NCBI GenBank assembly: GCA_021821195.1
Contig: JAKACT010000001.1
Span: forward strand, 248,001 to 312,000
DNA from: Pseudomonadota bacterium
GTDB lineage: Bacteria; Pseudomonadota; Gammaproteobacteria; Xanthomonadales; Xanthomonadaceae
Length of the DNA: 64,000 nucleotides
Reading direction: 5' to 3'
Below, piece after piece: positions 57,643 through 64,000 of this stretch. The notes beneath the pieces were generated by a model. It did no database searches and was not told the DNA's origin. It saw nothing but the letters and a program-made list of their open reading frames with translations. Made by a program: the position numbers and the translations under genes. The stretch's first letter is position 1. The number at the start of each line of letters is the position of its first letter.

Positions 57643-59001
57643 CTAGCCGCCGGATCCACCGCGCGCGCGGGCGCGCGCCTCGCGCAGGGCGTCGAGTTTT
57701 TCCTTGAGCTTGATCTCCAGCCCGCGCGCCACCGGCCGGTAGTAGGTGCGTTCGCCCATGCCGTCGGGGAATGCAGCCTGGTCGAGGGCGATGCCGCCTT
57801 CCACGTCATGGTCGTACTGGTAGCCCTTGCCGTGGCCCAGCGACTGCATCAGCCGGGTCGGGGCGTTGCGCAGGTGCATCGGCACCGGCTGCGTGCCCAG
57901 CGCGGCGATGTCCGCGCGCGCGGCCTTCAGCGCCATGTAGCTGGCGTTGGACTTGGCGGTGCTGGCGAGGTAGATGGCCAGGTTGGACAGCGCGATGTCG
58001 CCCTCCGGCGCACCGATGCGGTCGTAGGCGTTCCACACGTTGATTGCCATTTCCAGCGCGCGCGGATCGGCCAGGCCGACGTCCTCCACCGCCATGATGG
58101 TGAGCCGGCGCAACAGGTAGGACGGATCGCAGCCGCCATCGAGCATGCGCGCCAGCCAGTAGATCGCGCCGTCCGGGTTGGAGCTGCGCACCGATTTGTG
58201 CAGCGCGGAGATCTGGTCGTAGAACTGGTCGCCGCCCTTGTCGAAGCGGCGGGTGCGGTCGGCCAGCACCTGGTGGAGGGTGGCCTCGGTGATCTCGCCC
58301 CCCTCGCCTTCCGCGATGTCGGCGGCGATCTCCAGCAGGGTCAGCGCGCGGCGGACGTCACCATCGGCCGCGGACGCGATTTCACCCAGCGCTACATCGT
58401 CGATGCGCAGGCCACGCCCGCCCAGCCCCCGCCCCTCATCCTCCAGCGCCTGCCGCAGCGCGCGCGCGATGTCCGGCGCCGATACCGCTTCCAGCACGTG
58501 CACGCGGCAGCGCGACAGCAGCGCGGAGTTCAGCTCGAACGAGGGGTTCTCGGTGGTGGCGCCGACGAACAGGATGGTGCCGCGCTCGATATGCGGCAGG
58601 AACGCGTCCTGCTGCACCTTGTTGAAGCGGTGCACCTCGTCCACGAACAGCAGCGTGCGGCGGCCGGCGTCGAAGCGCGCCTGCGCTTGCGCCAGCACCT
58701 CGCGCACCTGCGGCAGGCCAGACAGCACCGCGGAGATCGCCACGAATTCGGCATCGGCATGTTGCGCCAGCAACAGCGCCAGCGTGGTCTTGCCGCAGCC
58801 CGGCGGGCCCCACAGGATCATCGAATGCATGCGCCCCGACTGGATGGCGCGGCGCAGCGCGGAGGCGGCGCCCAGTAGGCGCTGTTGGCCGACCATGTCG
58901 TCCAGCGTGCGCGGGCGCATGCGCTCGGCGAGCGGGCGCAGCGCCTCGTTCTGGACAGCCAGCAGGTCGGTGGCGGGATCGGGGGAACGCGGGCGCGACA
59001 T
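57643..59001 (-). CDS. rarA: Replication-associated recombination ATPase RarA (MgsA)
   Basis: RarA (452 residues) is a clamp-loader-like AAA+ ATPase acting at stalled forks. Walker A is GPPGCGKTT (about residue 66), Walker B LLFVDEVHRFN, sensor 1 GATTENPSFELNSALLSRC. The C-terminal tetramerisation part holds DPRALEMAINVWNAYDRIG-like AMINVWNAYDR and the late PVARGLEIKLKEKL. It follows lolA by 29 nt, as in many gammaproteobacteria. Confidence 0.97.
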   Translation of the reverse strand: MSRPRSPDPATDLLAVQNEALRPLAERMRPRTLDDMVGQQRLLGAASALRRAIQSGRMHSMILWGPPGCGKTTLALLLAQHADAEFVAISAVLSGLPQVREVLAQAQARFDAGRRTLLFVDEVHRFNKVQQDAFLPHIERGTILFVGATTENPSFELNSALLSRCRVHVLEAVSAPDIARALRQALEDEGRGLGGRGLRIDDVALGEIASAADGDVRRALTLLEIAADIAEGEGGEITEATLHQVLADRTRRFDKGGDQFYDQISALHKSVRSSNPDGAIYWLARMLDGGCDPSYLLRRLTIMAVEDVGLADPRALEMAINVWNAYDRIGAPEGDIALSNLAIYLASTAKSNASYMALKAARADIAALGTQPVPMHLRNAPTRLMQSLGHGKGYQYDHDVEGGIALDQAAFPDGMGERTYYRPVARGLEIKLKEKLDALREARARARGGSGG

Positions 59002-59030
59002 CCCCGGATTCTACCCGCGCCGGCGCAGGC

Positions 59031-59648
59031 TCAATTGCCGATCACGTCCACGCCCTTGGCCGGGGCATAGGCGAAGGTGCCCTTGGCGAAGGCCGGATTG
59101 CGCTGCCAGCCGGAAAACGCGATGGCGGTGCGCTGGCCCAGCGCGTCCACGTATTCCAGCCGCGACAGCTGGCCGCCGGCAAAGCCCAGGCGGGCGGTCT
59201 TGAAGCTTGCGTCGGCGGTGCGCGGCGCCACCTCCAGCCAAGCGACGCCATCGCGGCTGCCGCCATCCTTGACCGCGAAATCGCGTTCCAACCGCGCCGG
59301 CTCCAATAGGATCGCCAGCGGGCTGTTGGCTTCTTCCGGGCCCTGCGGGCGGCGGGTGGCCTGGTTCAAGTCGGGATCGACCACCCACACGGTCTTGCCA
59401 TCGGCCACGACCAGCTGGGCATAGGGCTTGGTGTATTCCCAGCGGAACAGGCGCGGCGCGGACACCGCGACGCGGCCGCTCGAGGCTTCCTTCTGCTTGC
59501 CGCGCACGTCGAACACCTGCTGGCTGAACTGCCCGTCCAGCCCCTTCAGGCCCTTGGTGAATGCGGCCAGATCCTCGCGCGCGCCGGCGACGGCGAAGTT
59601 GCTGGCCAACAGCAGCGCGACGGACAACACGGTGGGGACGATGCGCAT
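59031..59648 (-). CDS. lolA: Outer-membrane lipoprotein carrier protein LolA
   Basis: LolA (205 residues) ferries lipoproteins across the periplasm to LolB. A signal peptide (MRIVPTVLSVALLLASNFAVAGA) precedes the conserved LDGQFSQQVFDVRGK, SSGRVAVSAPRLFRWEYTKP and the closing FAYAPAKGVDVIGN. An AGGAG site is 9 nt before the ATG. It lies 109 bp after ftsK. Confidence 0.96.
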   Translation of the reverse strand: MRIVPTVLSVALLLASNFAVAGAREDLAAFTKGLKGLDGQFSQQVFDVRGKQKEASSGRVAVSAPRLFRWEYTKPYAQLVVADGKTVWVVDPDLNQATRRPQGPEEANSPLAILLEPARLERDFAVKDGGSRDGVAWLEVAPRTADASFKTARLGFAGGQLSRLEYVDALGQRTAIAFSGWQRNPAFAKGTFAYAPAKGVDVIGN

Positions 59649-59757
59649 CGGAAATTCTCCTGGCGTGGATGCGGTGCAGTGTCCCGCAGGGAAGCTGAAT
59701 GCGCCGCGATGACCGGCGCCGGATCAGCCATGCGACTGGCCGCGCGTTGCCGCCGAT

Positions 59758-62130
59758 TCAGGCCCGCGGCGGCGGCGGCGCCAGCACGGTGCGGTCGCCG
59801 TTGTGCTCGGGCGTGCTGACGATGCCGGCCGCTTCCATCGCCTCGATCAGCCGCGCGGCGCGGTTGTAGCCGATTTTCAGCCGGCGCTGCACGCCGGAGA
59901 TCGACGCACGACGGGTTTCGGTGACGATCTGTACCGCCTGGTCGTACAGCGGATCGGCCTCGGGGTCGTCGCTGCCGGCCGCTTCGGGCAGGCCGTTCGC
60001 GCCCACGCTGCTGCCGTCGTACAGGGTCTGCGCCTCTTCCAGCACGCCTTCGATGTAGTCCGGACCGCCAACCTGCTTCAGGTGCTCGACCACCCGGTGC
60101 ACTTCCTCGTCGGACACGAACGCGCCGTGCACGCGTTCCGGCATCGCGGTGCCCGGCGGCAGGTACAGCATGTCGCCGTGGCCTAGCAGGGTTTCCGCGC
60201 CGCTCTGGTCGAGGATGGTGCGGGAGTCGATCTTGGAACTGACCTGGAACGCGATGCGGGTGGGGATGTTGGCCTTGATCAAGCCGGTGATCACGTCCAC
60301 CGACGGCCGCTGGGTGGCCAGGATCAGGTGGACGCCGGCGGCGCGCGCCTTCTGCGCCAGCCGCGCGATGAGTTCTTCGACCTTCTTGCCGACGATCATC
60401 ATCATGTCGGCGAATTCGTCGATGAACACGACGATGAACGGCAGCGGCTCCAGCGTCGGCGGCGCCTCGTCCATGCCCGGGGTGGGCTTGAACAGCGGGT
60501 CCAGCAGCGGCTGGCCGGCGTCGGCGGCGTCCTTCACCTTCTTGTTGAAGCCGGCCAGGTTGCGCACGCCCACCGCGCTCATCAGCTTGTAGCGGCGCTC
60601 CATCTCCGCCACGCACCAGCGCAGGCCGTTGGCGGCCTCCTTCATGTCGGTGACCACCGGCGCCAGCAGGTGCGGGATGCCCTGGTAGACCGACAGCTCC
60701 AACATCTTCGGGTCGATCATCAGCATCCGCACGTCCTTGGCTGAGGCCTTGTACAGCAGCGACAGCACCATGGCGTTGACCGCCACCGACTTGCCCGAAC
60801 CCGTGGTGCCGGCCACCAGCAGGTGCGGCATGCGCGCCAGATCGGCCACGATGGGTTTCCCGGCGATGTCCTTGCCCAGCGCCAGCGTCAGCGGACTGCC
60901 GGCCTTGTCGTATTCCTTCGACCGCAGCAGTTCGCTGAGGTAGATCATCTCGCGGTGGGTGTTCGGCGTTTCCAGGCCGATCACCGACTTGCCCGGGATC
61001 ACGTCCACCACGCGCACCGACTTCACCGACAGGCCGCGGGCGATGTCCTTGTCCAGCGAGGAAATCTGGCTGACCTTCACCCCCGGCGCCGGCTGCACCT
61101 CGAAGCGGGTGATCACCGGGCCCGGATAGGCGCCGACGACTTCGGCGTCGATGCGGAAATCCTTGAGCTTGAACTCGATCTGCCGCGACAGCGTTTCCAG
61201 CGTCTGCGCGTCGTAGCCCTTGGGCTGCGGCTTGGGGTCGTCCAGCAGGGCCAGCGGCGGGATGCCGCTGCCGTCGTCGGCGTGGAACAGCGGGATCTGC
61301 TGCTCGCGCTTGGCGCGCTCGCTTTTTTCCACCGCGGGCGCGGCCGGTGGCTCGATCTTGACCTTCTCGCGGCGCAGGCGGATCTCGCTGTCGGCCTTGC
61401 GCGCCACTTCACGTTCCTCGCGCAGCGCACGCGCCTCGTTCCACTCGCTGGCCTGCTTCACGCCCTGCCGCGCGCCGTGGTCCAGCAGTCCCGGCAGGGC
61501 CAGCACCCACGCGCCGATGCGGTCCATCACCGCCAGCCACGACAGTCCGGTCGCCAGCGTCACCGACACCAACAACAGGCTGATCAGGAACAGGTTGGAG
61601 CCCAGCGGGCCGAAGCCGCGCTGCAGCGACCGCCCGGTCAGCTCGCCGAGGATGCCGCCACTGCCAGCCGAGAAATCGTTGCCGCCGCCGACGCGCAGGT
61701 ACAACAGCCCGCAGCCCGCGACCAGGAAACCGACGATGCCGACCAGCCGCAGCGCCGGCCCCAGGTCGGCTTCGCCGTCGCCGTCCGTGTCCATGCCGAA
61801 CAACGCGATCCATGCGATCGCACCCAGCACCAAAGGCAGCAGGAAGGCGACGTAGCCACACAGGAACAACAGGAAGCTGGCGATCCATGCGCCGGCCACG
61901 CCGCCAACGTTGTGGATGGGCGCCAGCAGGCTGGAATCACGGTCGAAGCCGGGGTCGGCCGGCGAATACGTGAACAGGCAGGCCAGCAGGTACAGCAGCA
62001 TCGGCGCGATCACGATCAGGGCGAGATCACGCCACAGGCGCTGCCGACGCGGGCTTTCCGCCGCGCGCGCGCTGCCTGTTTTCGCCGCCGCCTTACGGCT
62101 GCCGCCGACCTCGGATACCGCTTTCGCCAC
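59758..62130 (-). CDS. ftsK: DNA translocase FtsK
   Basis: FtsK (790 residues) couples chromosome segregation to division. Four or five N-terminal helices (about 33-215) anchor it. A short linker (about 220-320) leads to the motor, with Walker [15 protein letters not shown] and Walker [14 protein letters not shown]. The C-terminal gamma winged helix ([21 protein letters not shown]) reads KOPS sites. The linker is far shorter than in E. coli, as in other FtsK/SpoIIIE proteins of this size. The start is GTG at 62130, 45 nt after ald. Confidence 0.97.
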   Translation of the reverse strand: MAKAVSEVGGSRKAAAKTGSARAAESPRRQRLWRDLALIVIAPMLLYLLACLFTYSPADPGFDRDSSLLAPIHNVGGVAGAWIASFLLFLCGYVAFLLPLVLGAIAWIALFGMDTDGDGEADLGPALRLVGIVGFLVAGCGLLYLRVGGGNDFSAGSGGILGELTGRSLQRGFGPLGSNLFLISLLLVSVTLATGLSWLAVMDRIGAWVLALPGLLDHGARQGVKQASEWNEARALREEREVARKADSEIRLRREKVKIEPPAAPAVEKSERAKREQQIPLFHADDGSGIPPLALLDDPKPQPKGYDAQTLETLSRQIEFKLKDFRIDAEVVGAYPGPVITRFEVQPAPGVKVSQISSLDKDIARGLSVKSVRVVDVIPGKSVIGLETPNTHREMIYLSELLRSKEYDKAGSPLTLALGKDIAGKPIVADLARMPHLLVAGTTGSGKSVAVNAMVLSLLYKASAKDVRMLMIDPKMLELSVYQGIPHLLAPVVTDMKEAANGLRWCVAEMERRYKLMSAVGVRNLAGFNKKVKDAADAGQPLLDPLFKPTPGMDEAPPTLEPLPFIVVFIDEFADMMMIVGKKVEELIARLAQKARAAGVHLILATQRPSVDVITGLIKANIPTRIAFQVSSKIDSRTILDQSGAETLLGHGDMLYLPPGTAMPERVHGAFVSDEEVHRVVEHLKQVGGPDYIEGVLEEAQTLYDGSSVGANGLPEAAGSDDPEADPLYDQAVQIVTETRRASISGVQRRLKIGYNRAARLIEAMEAAGIVSTPEHNGDRTVLAPPPPRA

Positions 62131-62175
62131 CTGCGATCAGACCTCAGGAAATCCCCATAGGCCTTTGATAATACG

Positions 62176-64000
<1,825 letters not shown>

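Overview
This is a 64 kb stretch of the core chromosome of a GC-rich gammaproteobacterium, almost certainly of the Xanthomonadaceae/Lysobacteraceae (Lysobacter, Luteimonas, Thermomonas or a close relative). The grounds are the very high GC content, SMC and LigA of xanthomonad-like length, glutamine at GyrA position 83, DUF3011, a MetX protein resembling the xanthomonad serine O-succinyltransferase, and several gene orders of that family. The genes are densely packed and often overlap by 1-4 bp. No gap exceeds about 290 bp, and I see no phage, IS element, plasmid, CRISPR or rRNA locus. Long open frames antisense to real genes are common here and are GC artefacts.

Layout. 1-8.7 kb (minus strand): the N-terminal part of an alpha-2-macroglobulin lipoprotein, a membrane HDOD protein, gyrA, mtnA and a DUF3011 protein. 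8.9-17.6 kb (minus): yciI, bolA, smc, zipA, a small unknown gene, ligA and epmA. 17.9-21.3 kb (plus): scpA-scpB-rluB; scpB carries an inverted REP-like pair (REPIN-like) inside its reading frame. 21.4-25.6 kb: a periplasmic TPR diguanylate cyclase, a small secreted protein, a pirin and tpx. 25.6-30.1 kb (minus): one tight operon with a YbdL/MtnE-like aminotransferase, an MsrA-thioredoxin-MsrB fusion, an omega-amidase and a two-gene lipoate ligase. 30.2-37.7 kb (plus): ccmABCDEFGHI, with an azurin gene behind an FNR-type site between ccmB and ccmC. 37.8-43 kb: metX, tRNA-Leu(CAA), a cysteine dioxygenase converging on an FAD oxidoreductase, a GT4 glycosyltransferase and a PAP2 phosphatase. 43.1-47.8 kb (plus): SDR, nei, then aminomuconate-semialdehyde dehydrogenase, beta-carbonic anhydrase, 2-aminomuconate deaminase and 3-hydroxyanthranilate dioxygenase, a lower kynurenine module. 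47.9-57.1 kb (minus): the classical metY-rimP-nusA-infB-rbfA-truB-rpsO-pnp cluster. 57.2-63.2 kb (minus): ald-ftsK-lolA-rarA-crcB, divergent from trxB, which runs off the right end.

How it fits together. Housekeeping dominates: chromosome condensation (SMC, ScpA, ScpB), topology (GyrA), division (ZipA, FtsK), repair (LigA, Nei, RarA) and translation/RNA decay. Two sulfur and redox themes recur: methionine salvage or repair (MtnA, MtnE-like, omega-amidase, MsrAB) and cysteine metabolism (MetX-type acyltransferase, cysteine dioxygenase, TrxB, Tpx). Cytochrome c maturation is combined with an azurin electron carrier. I found no clearly new defence or biosynthetic system. The best candidates for a second look are the in-frame repeat pair in scpB, the domain order of the Msr fusion, the split lipoate ligase, azurin inside the ccm cluster, and carbonic anhydrase inside the kynurenine module.
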